This document shows, in pieces, positions 44,564-57,128 of a stretch of DNA of 64,000 nucleotides. The stretch is from JAHEGP01 sp963792875 (GTDB lineage Bacteria > Pseudomonadota > Gammaproteobacteria > Pseudomonadales > JAHEGP01): contig CAWBXV010000008.1 of assembly GCA_963792875.1 (NCBI GenBank), positions 119,586-183,585 of the forward strand, given 5' to 3'. Positions within the stretch are counted from its first letter, which is position 1. Every line of letters begins with the position of its first letter. The translations under genes and the position numbers were made by a program. The notes under the pieces are model-generated. The model was not told the origin of the DNA, did no database searches, and worked only from the letters and a program-made list of their open reading frames with translations.

Positions 44564-47161
44564 ATGAAAAAGCTCGCCAGTAGCCTGCTGTTGTCCTTCG
44601 CCTGTTGCTCGGCGACGCTTTACGCCGACGAATTCATCATCGCCGATATCCGCATCGAGGGCCTGCAGCGCATCTCTGCCGGTTCCGTGTTCACGACCCT
44701 GCCGCTGGGCATTGGCGACCGCGTCGATGCGCAGTCCCTGCGCGAGCTGGCTCGCGCGCTGTTCGCCACCGGCAATTTCGACGATATCCGCGTCGGTCGG
44801 GACGGCGATGCGCTGGTGCTGCGGGTGGAAGAGCGCCCCTCCATCAGCGAGATCACCATCGAGGGCAACAAAGCCCTGGAGACGGACGCCCTGCTGGCCG
44901 GCCTCAAGGGCACCGGCCTGGCCGAGGGGCAGGTGCTCAAGCGCTCCACGCTGGCGGGGATGCGGCTGGAGCTGCAGCGGCAGTACGTGTCGCAGGGGCG
45001 CTACGATTCCAGCATCAAGGCCGATGTCGTCGAGCTGCCCCGCAACCGCGTGGCGGTCAATATCACCATCGACGAGGGCAATGTCGCAAAGATCAAGCAC
45101 ATCAACATCGTGGGCAACCGCTCCTTCCCCACCGATGAGCTGCTGGACCTGTTTGCCCTGCGCACCACCGGCATGCTGTCGTTCATCACGGGTGACGACA
45201 AGTACTCCAAGGAAAGGCTGAAGGGCGATCTCGAAAGGCTGGAGTCCTATTACCTCGATCGCGGCTATATCAAGTTCACTATCGATTCGACCCAGGTGTC
45301 GATCACGCCGGACCGCAAGGCGGTCTACATCACCGCCAATGTCACCGAGGGCGAGCAGTACACGGTGCAGGATGTGGCGCTGTCGGGCGATCTCATCCTG
45401 CCGGAGCCGGAGTTGAGAAAGTACCTGCAGGTGCAGCGCGGCGAGATGTTCTCCCAGATTCGCGTGACGCAGACCGAGGAGACCATCACCCGGCGCCTGG
45501 GTGACCGGGGCTATACCTTCGCCAAGGTGTCCGGCCTGCGCGACGTGAACGACGAGAAGAAGACTGTCAACCTGAAGTTCTTCGTCGACCCCGGCGAGCG
45601 CACCTACGTGCGGCGCATCGAGTTTCGCGGCAATACCAAGACCAAGGACGAAGTCCTGCGCCGTGAGATGCGCCAGATGGAGAGCGCCGCCGCGTCCAAC
45701 AGCAAGATCCAGCAGGGCCGCATACGCCTGCAGCGGCTGGGCTTTTTCAAGGGTGTCGAGGTGGAGACCCCGGCCGTGCCCGGCGTCGACGACCAGGTCG
45801 ACGTGGAGTACACCGTCGAGGAGCAGCCCTCGGGCAGCATCGGCGCCAGTCTGGGTTTCGCCCAGGGCGCGGGCATCATCCTGGGCGCCAACCTGCAGCA
45901 GAACAACTTCATGGGTACCGGCAAGCGGGTCGGCATCGGCGCCAATATCAGCCGCTACCAGCGCAGCCTCAACCTGAGCTACGTCAACCCCTATTACACC
46001 GAGGATGGCGTCAGTCGCGGCTTCAGCGTGTTCTACCGCCAGACCAACCTGGACGAGGTCAACGTCGCCAACTACACCACCGACATCTGGGGCGGGTCCA
46101 TGAACTTCGGCTACCCGCTCAGCGAAACGCAGCGCCTGGGTTTCAGCCTGGGGGCGAACCGCACCAGCATCACCGTGGGCGATGGCGCGGTGCAGGAGAT
46201 CAAGGCCAGCCCGCGGCCCTTGGACGGGATCAATTCCATCATCCGCACGCCGAGCACCGTCCTGGGTGTCGCCGATGCCGACGTGGAGCCCGTTGCGCCC
46301 GAGGATTTCTACCCGCGGGAGCAGTTCGGGGAGGGCTACCTCGACCGCTACGGCGACAGCTTCAATATTTTCACGCTGTCGGGGTCGTGGACGCAGTCGA
46401 CGCTGAACCGGGGCCAGCTGGCCACGCGCGGCGCCTCGCAGAGCATCGCGCTGGAGCTGGCCGTGCCGGGCAGCGGGGCGCAATACTACAAGGCGACCTA
46501 CAACGGCCAGATCTTCGTGCCGGTGAGCAAGTCGTGGACCCTGCGCTTTCGCGGCGAGATGGCCTACGGCGACGGCTACGGCGACAACACCAACCTGCCG
46601 TTCTTCGAGAACTTCTTCGCCGGCGGTTTCGGCTCCGTCCGCGGCTACAAGATCAATACCCTGGGGCCGCGCGCGACCCCGTCCTATCAGTACTTCTACC
46701 GCAACCCGGTCGATGAGAATGGCCAGCCCCTGCCCGGCGAGTCGCTCAGCTACCTCGGGGGCTCCACCTGCCAACCGCTGGCCGACTCATCCAACCCGCC
46801 GCCGGCCGGCGGCACGATCCAGTGCGGCCCCGTATTCCTCAACGACGACCGGCCCTTCGGCGGCAATATTCTGGTCGAGGGTGGCATCGAGCTGCTCTTC
46901 CCGATACCCTTCATGAAGGATCAGCGCTCGATGCGCAGCGGCTTCTTCTTCGATTTCGGCAATGTGTTCAGCACTGACTGTGGTCAGTACCAGCCGGGCT
47001 GCGTCGACTTCGATCTGGCGGAATTGCGCTACTCTGTAGGCGTGGGGTTGACCTGGATCACCGGTTTCGGCCCGCTGGGTTTCAGTATCGCCAAACCGTT
47101 CGTGGACGGGCAATATGACGAGACCGAAGTGTTTCAGTTCTCCCTGGGGCAGGCCTTCTGA
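44564..47161 (+). CDS. bamA: outer membrane protein assembly factor BamA
   Basis: BamA is the barrel core of the BAM complex. The 865-residue product has a signal peptide (cleaved about residue 21, LYA-DEF), five POTRA domains to about residue 425 and a 16-strand barrel with the lid motif GGFGSVRGYK and a C-terminal Phe (FSLGQAF). After VRGY, an extracellular loop (PVDENGQPLPGESLSYLGGS and following) has two Cys residues that could form a disulfide. BamC is encoded at 0.9 kb. Confidence 0.98.
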   Translation: MKKLASSLLLSFACCSATLYADEFIIADIRIEGLQRISAGSVFTTLPLGIGDRVDAQSLRELARALFATGNFDDIRVGRDGDALVLRVEERPSISEITIEGNKALETDALLAGLKGTGLAEGQVLKRSTLAGMRLELQRQYVSQGRYDSSIKADVVELPRNRVAVNITIDEGNVAKIKHINIVGNRSFPTDELLDLFALRTTGMLSFITGDDKYSKERLKGDLERLESYYLDRGYIKFTIDSTQVSITPDRKAVYITANVTEGEQYTVQDVALSGDLILPEPELRKYLQVQRGEMFSQIRVTQTEETITRRLGDRGYTFAKVSGLRDVNDEKKTVNLKFFVDPGERTYVRRIEFRGNTKTKDEVLRREMRQMESAAASNSKIQQGRIRLQRLGFFKGVEVETPAVPGVDDQVDVEYTVEEQPSGSIGASLGFAQGAGIILGANLQQNNFMGTGKRVGIGANISRYQRSLNLSYVNPYYTEDGVSRGFSVFYRQTNLDEVNVANYTTDIWGGSMNFGYPLSETQRLGFSLGANRTSITVGDGAVQEIKASPRPLDGINSIIRTPSTVLGVADADVEPVAPEDFYPREQFGEGYLDRYGDSFNIFTLSGSWTQSTLNRGQLATRGASQSIALELAVPGSGAQYYKATYNGQIFVPVSKSWTLRFRGEMAYGDGYGDNTNLPFFENFFAGGFGSVRGYKINTLGPRATPSYQYFYRNPVDENGQPLPGESLSYLGGSTCQPLADSSNPPPAGGTIQCGPVFLNDDRPFGGNILVEGGIELLFPIPFMKDQRSMRSGFFFDFGNVFSTDCGQYQPGCVDFDLAELRYSVGVGLTWITGFGPLGFSIAKPFVDGQYDETEVFQFSLGQAF

Positions 47162-47197
47162 CAACTCATCCACCATCAAACAAAATGGAGTATTTCT

Positions 47198-47710
47198 GTG
47201 TCTAGATTGAATGTGTTACTCGCCGCTGCGGTGCTCGTGACCGCTTCCCTCCCTGCCGTCGCGGCCAGCAAAGTGGCGGTGCTGGATCCGCAGCGCGCCA
47301 TCATGGATACCGAAGAGGTCAAGCAGAAGGTCAGGTCGCTGAAGAGCGACGCCGAGTTCATCAAGGGCCAGCGCGAGATGGAAGGCATCCAGAAGGAAGG
47401 CCAGGCGCTGGTGGACAAGCTGCGCAAGGATGGCGCCACCATGAGCAAGGGGCAGCGTGAAAAACTCGAGAAGCAGATCAGAGAGAAGCAGAGCGAGGGT
47501 GAAGCCACCGCGCGCAAGCTCCAGGCCAAGCAGCAGGACATGTTGAAGGCGACGGTGGAGGCCAAGCAGGCCGCCATGCAGCGGGTCGTGAACGCCATCA
47601 TCAAGAAGGAGGATATCGGCCTGCTGCTGAATGCCCAGGCGGCGGTCTACGCCGACGCCACGTACGACATCACCGCCAAGGTGACGCAGCAGCTGAACGG
47701 TAGCAACTAG
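47198..47710 (+). CDS. skp: periplasmic chaperone Skp (OmpH)
   Basis: Skp holds unfolded outer-membrane proteins on their way to BamA. The 170-residue product has a signal peptide (cleavage after AVAA, about residue 23), the conserved VAVLDPQRAIMDTEE strand and a long charged coiled-coil. GTG at 47198 with ATGGAG upstream. Its stop shares a base with the lpxD start (TAGTG). Confidence 0.94.
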   Translation: MSRLNVLLAAAVLVTASLPAVAASKVAVLDPQRAIMDTEEVKQKVRSLKSDAEFIKGQREMEGIQKEGQALVDKLRKDGATMSKGQREKLEKQIREKQSEGEATARKLQAKQQDMLKATVEAKQAAMQRVVNAIIKKEDIGLLLNAQAAVYADATYDITAKVTQQLNGSN

Positions 47711-48747
47711 TGAGCGCCAGCCGCCCCCGCTATACGCTGGCGCAGCTGGCCAACCATCTGGGCGCCGAGTTGCGCGGACCCGCCGACGCCGTCATCAGCG
47801 GCGTCGGCAGCCTGGGGCGGGCCACGCCCGACGAGGTGACGTTTCTGGTCGACAGCGCCCGGGCAGCCGCGCTGGAGGGCAGCAGGGCGGGGGCGATCAT
47901 GCTCAGGGCGGAGGTAGCCGGGCGCACGGAGCGGCCGGTGCTGATCTGCGCCTCGCCCTACCTGGCCTATGCCAAAGTGTCGCAGCTGTTCGAGCGCACG
48001 CCGACGCCGGCGCCCGGCGTGCATCCCAGCGCGGTGGTGCATCCCGAGGCGCAGGTGGCGCCCGACGCCAGCATCGGCCCCAACAGCGTGGTCGAGCGCG
48101 GCGCCGTGGTGAGCGAGGGGGCCGCGGTCGGCCCCGGCAGCGTCGTGGGTGAGCGCAGCGTGCTGGGGCGCAGCAGCCGGCTGTTCGCCAACGTCACGCT
48201 CTACCACGACGTCATCGTCGGCGCCCACTGCCTGATCCACAGCGGCGCGGTGATCGGCTCCGACGGTTTCGGCTTTGCCCCCGATCAGGGCCGCTGGGAG
48301 CGCATCGCCCAGAACGGCGGCGTCGTCATCGGCGACTGGGTGTCGGTGGGCGCCAACACCGCCATCGATCGCGGCGCCATCGGCGACACCGTGATCGAGG
48401 ACTGCGTGATCATCGACAACCTGTGCCAGATCGCGCACAACGTCCGCATCGGCCGCGCCACCGGGCTCGCGGCGATGGTGGGCATCGCCGGCAGTACGGT
48501 CATCGGCGCGCACTGCACCCTGGCCGGCAACGCCGGGGTGACCGGCCATATCGAGATCGCCGACGGCGTCCATATCAGCGGCCGCACCGTGGTCAGCAAG
48601 TCCATCCGCGAGCCGGGCTCGTGGTCGTCCGGCACCCCCATGATGCCCACCCAGAAGTGGCGCCGCGCCGCCGCGAGATTCGCACAGCTCGACGAGCTGG
48701 CACGGCGCGTCCAGCAGCTCGAGAAGCAGCTGCGCGACCGCTCTTGA
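47710..48747 (+). CDS. lpxD: UDP-3-O-acylglucosamine N-acyltransferase
   Basis: LpxD adds the second acyl chain in lipid A synthesis, using acyl-ACP. The 345-residue product has an N-terminal uridine-binding domain (LAQLANHLGAELRG) and a hexapeptide-repeat beta-helix (from about residue 100). The catalytic-His region is CQIAHNVRIG. GTG start coupled to skp. Confidence 0.97.
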   Translation: MSASRPRYTLAQLANHLGAELRGPADAVISGVGSLGRATPDEVTFLVDSARAAALEGSRAGAIMLRAEVAGRTERPVLICASPYLAYAKVSQLFERTPTPAPGVHPSAVVHPEAQVAPDASIGPNSVVERGAVVSEGAAVGPGSVVGERSVLGRSSRLFANVTLYHDVIVGAHCLIHSGAVIGSDGFGFAPDQGRWERIAQNGGVVIGDWVSVGANTAIDRGAIGDTVIEDCVIIDNLCQIAHNVRIGRATGLAAMVGIAGSTVIGAHCTLAGNAGVTGHIEIADGVHISGRTVVSKSIREPGSWSSGTPMMPTQKWRRAAARFAQLDELARRVQQLEKQLRDRS

Positions 48748-48799
48748 CCACCGCCGGCCCCGGCCGGGCCGTCTCTTACGCCCAGGAAACCGTGTCCGC

Positions 48800-49243
48800 A
48801 TGATCGACATTCAGAAGTACCTGCCGCATCGCTATCCGTTTCTGCTGGTCGATCGGGTGGTCGAGATCGATATCGACCGCTCCATCGTCGCCTACAAGAA
48901 TGTCTCCTACAACGAGGCGCTCTTCAACGGACACTTCCCCCAGGAGCCCATTTTTCCGGGCGTCCTCATCATCGAGGCGATGGCGCAGGCGGCGGGGCTG
49001 CTCGGGCTGTACTCGGCGGAGGTGAACCGGCTCGAGGTTCCCGAGGGCGCGCTGTATCTCTTTGTGGGTGCCGACGCCGTGCGCTTCAAACGGCCCGTAG
49101 TGCCGGGCGACCAGCTCCGGCTGGAGGCGAACTACTTGTACAACAAGCGCAATCTGTGGAAATATGCATGCAAGGCTCTCGTGGATGGTGAGCATGTCTG
49201 CTCGGCCACAATACTCACTGCGCTCAGGACGCCGCCCAATTGA
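48800..49243 (+). CDS. fabZ: 3-hydroxyacyl-ACP dehydratase FabZ
   Basis: FabZ dehydrates beta-hydroxyacyl-ACP in fatty-acid elongation, balancing with LpxA for 3-hydroxymyristoyl-ACP. The 147-residue hot-dog protein has LPHRYPFLLVDR and the active-site GHFPQEPIFPGVLIIEAMAQ. Its stop overlaps the TTG start of lpxA. Confidence 0.98.
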   Translation: MIDIQKYLPHRYPFLLVDRVVEIDIDRSIVAYKNVSYNEALFNGHFPQEPIFPGVLIIEAMAQAAGLLGLYSAEVNRLEVPEGALYLFVGADAVRFKRPVVPGDQLRLEANYLYNKRNLWKYACKALVDGEHVCSATILTALRTPPN

Positions 49244-50013
49244 TTCATCCGTCTGCCATCGTTGATCCCAAGGCCGAGCTCGACAGCGATGTCGAGGTGG
49301 GTCCGTTCACCTATATCGGGCCCCACGTACAGGTCGGCGCGGGCAGCCGCATCCACTCTCACGTGGTGCTCAAGGGCCCCACGGTGATCGGCCGCAACAA
49401 CCGCATCCTGCAGTTCTCCAGCGTCGGCGAGGATACGCCGGACCTCAAGTACAAGGGCGAGCCGACGCGCCTGGTCATCGGCGACAACAACGTCATCCGC
49501 GAGGGCGTGACCATTCACCGCGGCACCGTGCAGGACCGCTCGGAGACCACCATCGGCAACGACAACCTGGTGATGTCCTACGTGCACATCGCCCACGATT
49601 GCGTGGTGGGCAACCACACCATCCTGGTCAACAACGCCTCGCTGGCGGGCCATGTGCAGGTCGACGACTGGGCCATCCTGAGCGGTTACTCGCTGATCAA
49701 CCAGTTTTCCCGCATCGGCGCCCACAGCTTCGTGGGCATGGGCAGCTGGATCAAGTTCGACGTGCCCGCCTACGTCACCGTGCAGGGTACGCCGGCCGAG
49801 GCGCGGGGCATCAACGCCGAGGGCCTGCGCCGCCGCGGCTTCACCCCGGAGCAGGTCGCTGCCGTCCGGCAGGCCTACAAGGTGGTCTACCGGCGCGGTC
49901 TCAACCTGGACGAGGCCATCGCCGATCTCGAGCTGCGCGCCGCCGAGCACCCCGAGCTGAACATCCTGATCCAGTCCCTGCGGGACTCGGAGGGGCGGGG
50001 CATCGTGCGCTAG
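49240..50013 (+). CDS. lpxA: UDP-N-acetylglucosamine acyltransferase
   Basis: LpxA catalyses the first step of lipid A synthesis. The 257-residue beta-helix protein begins IHPSAIVDPKAELDSDVEVG, and the catalytic His lies in MSYVHIAHDC. The only start that gives this conserved beginning is TTG at 49240, overlapping the fabZ stop (TTGA), so translation probably depends on coupling to fabZ. Confidence 0.96.
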   Translation: MIHPSAIVDPKAELDSDVEVGPFTYIGPHVQVGAGSRIHSHVVLKGPTVIGRNNRILQFSSVGEDTPDLKYKGEPTRLVIGDNNVIREGVTIHRGTVQDRSETTIGNDNLVMSYVHIAHDCVVGNHTILVNNASLAGHVQVDDWAILSGYSLINQFSRIGAHSFVGMGSWIKFDVPAYVTVQGTPAEARGINAEGLRRRGFTPEQVAAVRQAYKVVYRRGLNLDEAIADLELRAAEHPELNILIQSLRDSEGRGIVR

Positions 50014-50136
50014 CGCAGTGCACCGGTGGCGCTGCCGCCGTCGCGGTATCGCTGTCGCCATTGCCGGGCCGTCGTCGCGCGCCGCTCAGCGGCGTCGCGG
50101 GTGCCGGTAAACTATCACTGAGACCTGAGTCACATT

Positions 50137-51315
50137 GTGAACGATCATTCCCTGCGTATCGGCATGGTGGTGGGCGAAGCCTCCGGCGACATCCTCGGCG
50201 CCGGGCTGATGGCCGCCATCCGCGCCCGCCACCCCCGCGTGCGCTTCGAGGGCATCGGCGGCCCGCGCATGGAGGCGCTGGGCTTCGTCAGCTTCTACCG
50301 CCTCGACCGCCTCTCCGTGATGGGCTTCGTCGACCCGCTCAAGCGCCTGCCCGAGCTGCTGCGCATGCGCCGCAACCTGGTGGCCGACTTCCTGCGCGAC
50401 CCGCCCGACCTGTTCATCGGCATCGACTCCCCCGACTTCAATCTGGGACTGGAGCTGCAGCTGCGCGGTGCCGGCATCAGGACCGCGCACTACGTGAGCC
50501 CCTCGGTGTGGGCGTGGCGCCAGGGGCGGGTCAAGAAGATCGCCCGCGCCGTCGACCTGATGCTGACGCTGTTTCCGTTCGAGGCGGCCTTCTATGAGCG
50601 GCACGGGGTGCCGGTGCGATTCGTCGGCCACCCGCTGGCCGATGCGTTCGAGCTGGTGCCCGACACCGCCGCGGCGCGGCGCGAGCTGGGTGTTGGCGCC
50701 GCCGCGCCGGTGATCGCCGTGCTGCCCGGCAGCCGCGGCGGCGAGGTGAGCCTGCTGGCCCCCGGCTTCATCGAGGCCATGAACCTGCTGGCGGCCCGCT
50801 TTCCCGGCGCGCACTTCCTGCTGCCGGCCGCCAACGCCGAGCGCCGTCAGCAGCTGGCGGCGCTGCTGCCCGCGCTGCTGCCGGCGGACCCGGCGCGCGA
50901 GGCGCGCTTCACCCTGCTGGACGGCCGCTCGCGGGAGGCCATGACCGCGGCCGACGTGGTGCTCATGGCCTCCGGCACCACCACGCTGGAGGCCATGCTG
51001 CTCAAGAAGCCCATGGTGGTGGCCTACCGCCTGTCGCCGCTGTCTTTCCGCCTGCTCAAGCGCATCGTCAAGGTCGAGCACATCGCGCTGCCCAACCTGC
51101 TGGCCGGCGCCGCCCTGGTGCCCGAGCTGCTGCAGGACGAGGCCACGCCGGCGGCGTTGAGCGGCGCCGTGGCCCGCTGGCTGGAGCGCGACGACGAGCG
51201 CCGCGAGCTGGTGGCCCGCTTCACCGAGCTGCACCGGCAGCTGCGCCAGGACGCCAGCGCCAATGCCGCCGAGGCGGTGCTGGCGCTGCTGCCGCCGGGG
51301 CGGCCGGCGCCGTGA
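50137..51315 (+). CDS. lpxB: lipid-A-disaccharide synthase
   Basis: LpxB joins UDP-diacylglucosamine and lipid X. The 392-residue GT19 product has GMVVGEASGDILGAGL, GIDSPDFNLGLE and YVSPSVWAWRQGRVKKI. GTG start at 50137 after a 123-bp gap from lpxA, larger than in many relatives. Its stop overlaps the rnhB start. Confidence 0.97.
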   Translation: MNDHSLRIGMVVGEASGDILGAGLMAAIRARHPRVRFEGIGGPRMEALGFVSFYRLDRLSVMGFVDPLKRLPELLRMRRNLVADFLRDPPDLFIGIDSPDFNLGLELQLRGAGIRTAHYVSPSVWAWRQGRVKKIARAVDLMLTLFPFEAAFYERHGVPVRFVGHPLADAFELVPDTAAARRELGVGAAAPVIAVLPGSRGGEVSLLAPGFIEAMNLLAARFPGAHFLLPAANAERRQQLAALLPALLPADPAREARFTLLDGRSREAMTAADVVLMASGTTTLEAMLLKKPMVVAYRLSPLSFRLLKRIVKVEHIALPNLLAGAALVPELLQDEATPAALSGAVARWLERDDERRELVARFTELHRQLRQDASANAAEAVLALLPPGRPAP

Positions 51316-51917
51316 CCGCGGCGGCAGCGGGCTTGCCCGTCGAGCCGTGGCCGCGCCTGCTGGCCGGGGTGGACGAGGCGGGCAGGGGGCCCCTGGCCGG
51401 CGACGTCGTGGCCGCGGCGGTGATGCTCGACCCCGAGCGCCCCATCGACGGGCTGGGTGACTCCAAGGCGCTCTCGGCCGCCCGCCGCGACGCGCTCTAC
51501 GACATCATCTGCCGCGACAGCCTGGCCTGGGCCATCGGCCGCGCCAGCGCGGCGGAGATCGACGCCATCAATATCCTGCAGGCGACGCTGCTGGCCATGC
51601 AGCGGGCGATGGCCGGGCTGCCGGCCGGCGTCGAGCTGGTGCTGGTGGACGGCAACCGCCTGCCGCAGTGGGCCTACCCCGCGCGCGCCATCGTCAAGGG
51701 CGACGCGCTGGTACCGGCCATCGGCGCCGCCTCGATCCTGGCCAAGGTCAGCCGCGACCGCGACATGCAGGCCCTCGATGCGCAGTACCCCGGCTACGGC
51801 TTCGGCGTGCACAAGGGCTACCCCACCCGGGCCCACCGCGCGGCGCTGGCCAGACTCGGGCCCTGTCCGGCGCATCGCCGCACGTTCCGGCCGGTGGCGG
51901 CCTGCCTGCGGCAGTGA
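51312..51917 (+). CDS. rnhB: ribonuclease HII
   Basis: RNase HII cuts RNA in RNA-DNA hybrids, including single ribonucleotides. The 201-residue product has catalytic Asp21-Glu22 in AGVDEAGRGPLAGDV, the VLVDGN aspartate and ASILAKVSRD. GTG start overlaps the lpxB stop (GTGA). Confidence 0.97.
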   Translation: MTAAAAGLPVEPWPRLLAGVDEAGRGPLAGDVVAAAVMLDPERPIDGLGDSKALSAARRDALYDIICRDSLAWAIGRASAAEIDAINILQATLLAMQRAMAGLPAGVELVLVDGNRLPQWAYPARAIVKGDALVPAIGAASILAKVSRDRDMQALDAQYPGYGFGVHKGYPTRAHRAALARLGPCPAHRRTFRPVAACLRQ

Positions 51918-51999
51918 GCGACCGGCGGGCGCGGCGCGCCACGCCACCCGCTGGCCGGCAGCGCCGGGCCAGACCTGATCACGGACAAGCTGGACCACC

Positions 52000-55533
<3,534 letters not shown>

Positions 55534-55622
55534 GTGCGGGGTAATGCCCGGTGGGTGCCGGCGGGGTGCCGGTCAGCGTGATATGGCGCCGGTCGAAAGG
55601 GGCAGGAGGTTTGCGCAAAGAG

Positions 55623-55653
55623 CAGGGGGGCGGTGACGCCCCCCTGTTTTATT
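55623..55653 (+). terminator. rho-independent terminator of dnaE
   Basis: A perfect 10-bp stem CAGGGGGGCG / CGCCCCCCTG with a GTGA loop is followed directly by TTTTATT. On the other strand the stem is followed by CTCTTTG, so it may also stop transcription from the convergent VPLPA-CTERM gene. Confidence 0.9.
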
Positions 55654-55671
55654 CAGGAACTCGCGCCGGCC

Positions 55672-56358
55672 TCAGGCGTGATTGCTGCGCCGGGCGATGC
55701 CGGCTAGACCAAAAAGAGCCGACCCGAACAACCAGGCCGCAGCCGGGAGTGGTACGCTGGTCACGGTGACGTCGCTGATATAAAGTTCTGGACCATTCTC
55801 GATGTAGTTTATTTTGAAATGTTCAGCCGGACTAATCAGTGCCAGCGCCAGCGGGTCGACCACACCGGTTGTTATGTTATACACAACGCCGTCGATCAAA
55901 AAAGTTCCAGTCGGTAGATCGTGGTTTGCGTCACGGATCGTAAGGGCGTTGATTGTGACCAGCGTGTTGAAGTAGATGTCCAGCGACTCTACGCTGCGAT
56001 TAAGGTTGTCATCCGCAGTATTGGCGCCCGAATCGCCCGTCTTGCAACCAGCGGGATAGGACGAGCAGACGCCGAGACCACCTGGCTTGCGGCTGGAAGG
56101 TCCGTCGATGAACGCTCTCGCGGTGACTCCAGTTGAGTTCGAGCCTACAGCTTCCAGTTCAATGCCATCAACGACAATGCTTTCTCCTGCGCCGACCAAG
56201 GCAAACCAATCGCCTTCGCCCGTATTCTTCGTCCCGGCGGTGGTCTCAAAAGTGGAGCCACTTGTGCCAATCGCCGCAAAGTCGAATTTCGACATCGCCA
56301 ACGCCGAAGTCGTGGTAAGCGACAGTGCCAGGCTGGTTAATAGTGTGGTTGCTTTCAT
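55672..56358 (-). CDS. VPLPA-CTERM (PEP-CTERM-like) sorted exported protein
   Basis: A 228-residue protein with a signal peptide (cleavage likely after Ala21, SALA) and a C-terminal sorting signal at residues 202-228: VPLPAAAWLFGSALFGLAG, then IARR and a short polar end. This is the VPLPA form of the PEP-CTERM signal recognised by exosortases, which process such proteins at the envelope. The mature middle (about 180 residues, two Cys in GVCSSYPAGC) has no recognised enzymatic motif. It is less GC-rich than its neighbours. GAGGG lies 8 bases before the ATG. A sigma-54 promoter candidate is upstream. Confidence 0.88.
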   Translation of the reverse strand: MKATTLLTSLALSLTTTSALAMSKFDFAAIGTSGSTFETTAGTKNTGEGDWFALVGAGESIVVDGIELEAVGSNSTGVTARAFIDGPSSRKPGGLGVCSSYPAGCKTGDSGANTADDNLNRSVESLDIYFNTLVTINALTIRDANHDLPTGTFLIDGVVYNITTGVVDPLALALISPAEHFKINYIENGPELYISDVTVTSVPLPAAAWLFGSALFGLAGIARRSNHA

Positions 56359-56479
56359 GGTGTGTGCCCTCAGTTAAATTAAATCACTGCAATGGGACGC
56401 AGACGTCGTCGAAGCCCCTGCGGCGCAGATGTCCCTGTTTCTCTGGAAGTACCCTTCTTTGGAATCTCCCAGATGATTA

Positions 56480-56496
56480 AGCAATATGCGAGCCAA
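56480..56496 (-). promoter_or_regulatory. candidate sigma-54 (RpoN) promoter
   Basis: The minus-strand sequence TTGGCTCGCATATTGCT fits the sigma-54 consensus YTGGCACGRNNNTTGCW at 12 of 14 defined positions, including the essential GG (-24) and GC (-12) at the right spacing. Transcription would start near 56470, leaving a leader of about 110 bases. PEP-CTERM genes in several proteobacteria are known to be RpoN-dependent through the PrsK/PrsR system. Confidence 0.7.
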
Positions 56497-56560
56497 TATG
56501 TGCAATGTATTGATATATTTATGAATATGCCGTTAGTCAGCGAGTGGCGCCTGCCGTGGT

Positions 56561-56577
56561 TGTAAAGTATATCGACA
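56561..56577 (-). promoter_or_regulatory. 17-bp repeat, copy 1 (candidate enhancer site)
   Basis: TGTCGATATACTTTACA on the minus strand (TGT-N11-ACA) is centred about 100 bp upstream of the predicted sigma-54 start. It matches a second copy at 56825-56841 at 15 of 17 bases. The position suits an enhancer-binding activator of RpoN. Confidence 0.5.
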
Positions 56578-56824
56578 AAAAATAGAGCAAGAGCAGGCAG
56601 CGACAGGCATCAAAGGGCGGAGGATTGGTGCGTCTGATGCTGTTCTCGCCTGTCTTCGCAGAGGTTGGGGATATGGATTTTTTGCCCGTATTTTCTGACA
56701 CCTTTGTAACGACTCAGTGCTGTGTTTTTGCGGAACCCATGAAGTCGGCCTTTTAGGTTTATGGCGCTACCCCACACCTGCTCCATTTCTCCTTTTTTTG
56801 CGACAAATGTTCAACCCCATGAGG

Positions 56825-56841
56825 TGTAAAAAATATCGACA
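56825..56841 (-). promoter_or_regulatory. 17-bp repeat, copy 2
   Basis: TGTCGATATTTTTTACA on the minus strand repeats copy 1 in the same orientation, 264 bp further upstream, with two mismatches in the centre. It may be a distal activator site, or it may serve the accA side of the gap. Confidence 0.4.
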
Positions 56842-57027
56842 GTTGGGATGGGATTCGGGCTGAACCCTGGTGTCTCCGGTGCGAATCATTGATCGCAACG
56901 CCCCCTTTGGATCGCACAATATTGGCGCTGATCTCCCCCGGGGCCTGAATCATCGCGCCAAGCCCTCGCTCCCGTTTTCAGCGTCCCTCTGCATCGCGCA
57001 ATCAGCCCAGCAAAATCCCGCCGAACT

Positions 57028-57036
57028 TGCTATAGT
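57028..57036 (+). promoter_or_regulatory. extended -10 promoter of accA
   Basis: TGC-TATAGT forms an extended -10 (five of six in the hexamer), giving a leader of about 85 bases before the accA ATG. No clear -35. Confidence 0.5.
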
Positions 57037-57128
57037 CCGCAGCTTTTCGACACTGGCCCGCGGCCTGCGGTCCGCGTCGGGAGTCTGAGGCCGCCGCAGC
57101 GGTCGTCCGCGAAGACACAGAGACGAGC

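Larger units (their letters stand above)
56359..57128. other. AT-rich intergenic region between VPLPA-CTERM gene and accA
   Basis: A 770-bp gap with no convincing gene, clearly poorer in G and C than the rest of the window, above all at 56450-56850. It contains the sigma-54 element, two copies of a 17-bp direct repeat and the accA promoter. Short open frames at 56759-56953 (minus) and 56870-57088 (plus) have no ribosome site or recognisable product. Confidence 0.7.

Noticed and set aside
56759..57088. Two short open frames in the AT-rich gap (minus 56759-56953, plus 56870-57088)
   Set aside because: No ribosome site, signal peptide or similarity recognised; the plus frame overlaps the accA promoter.
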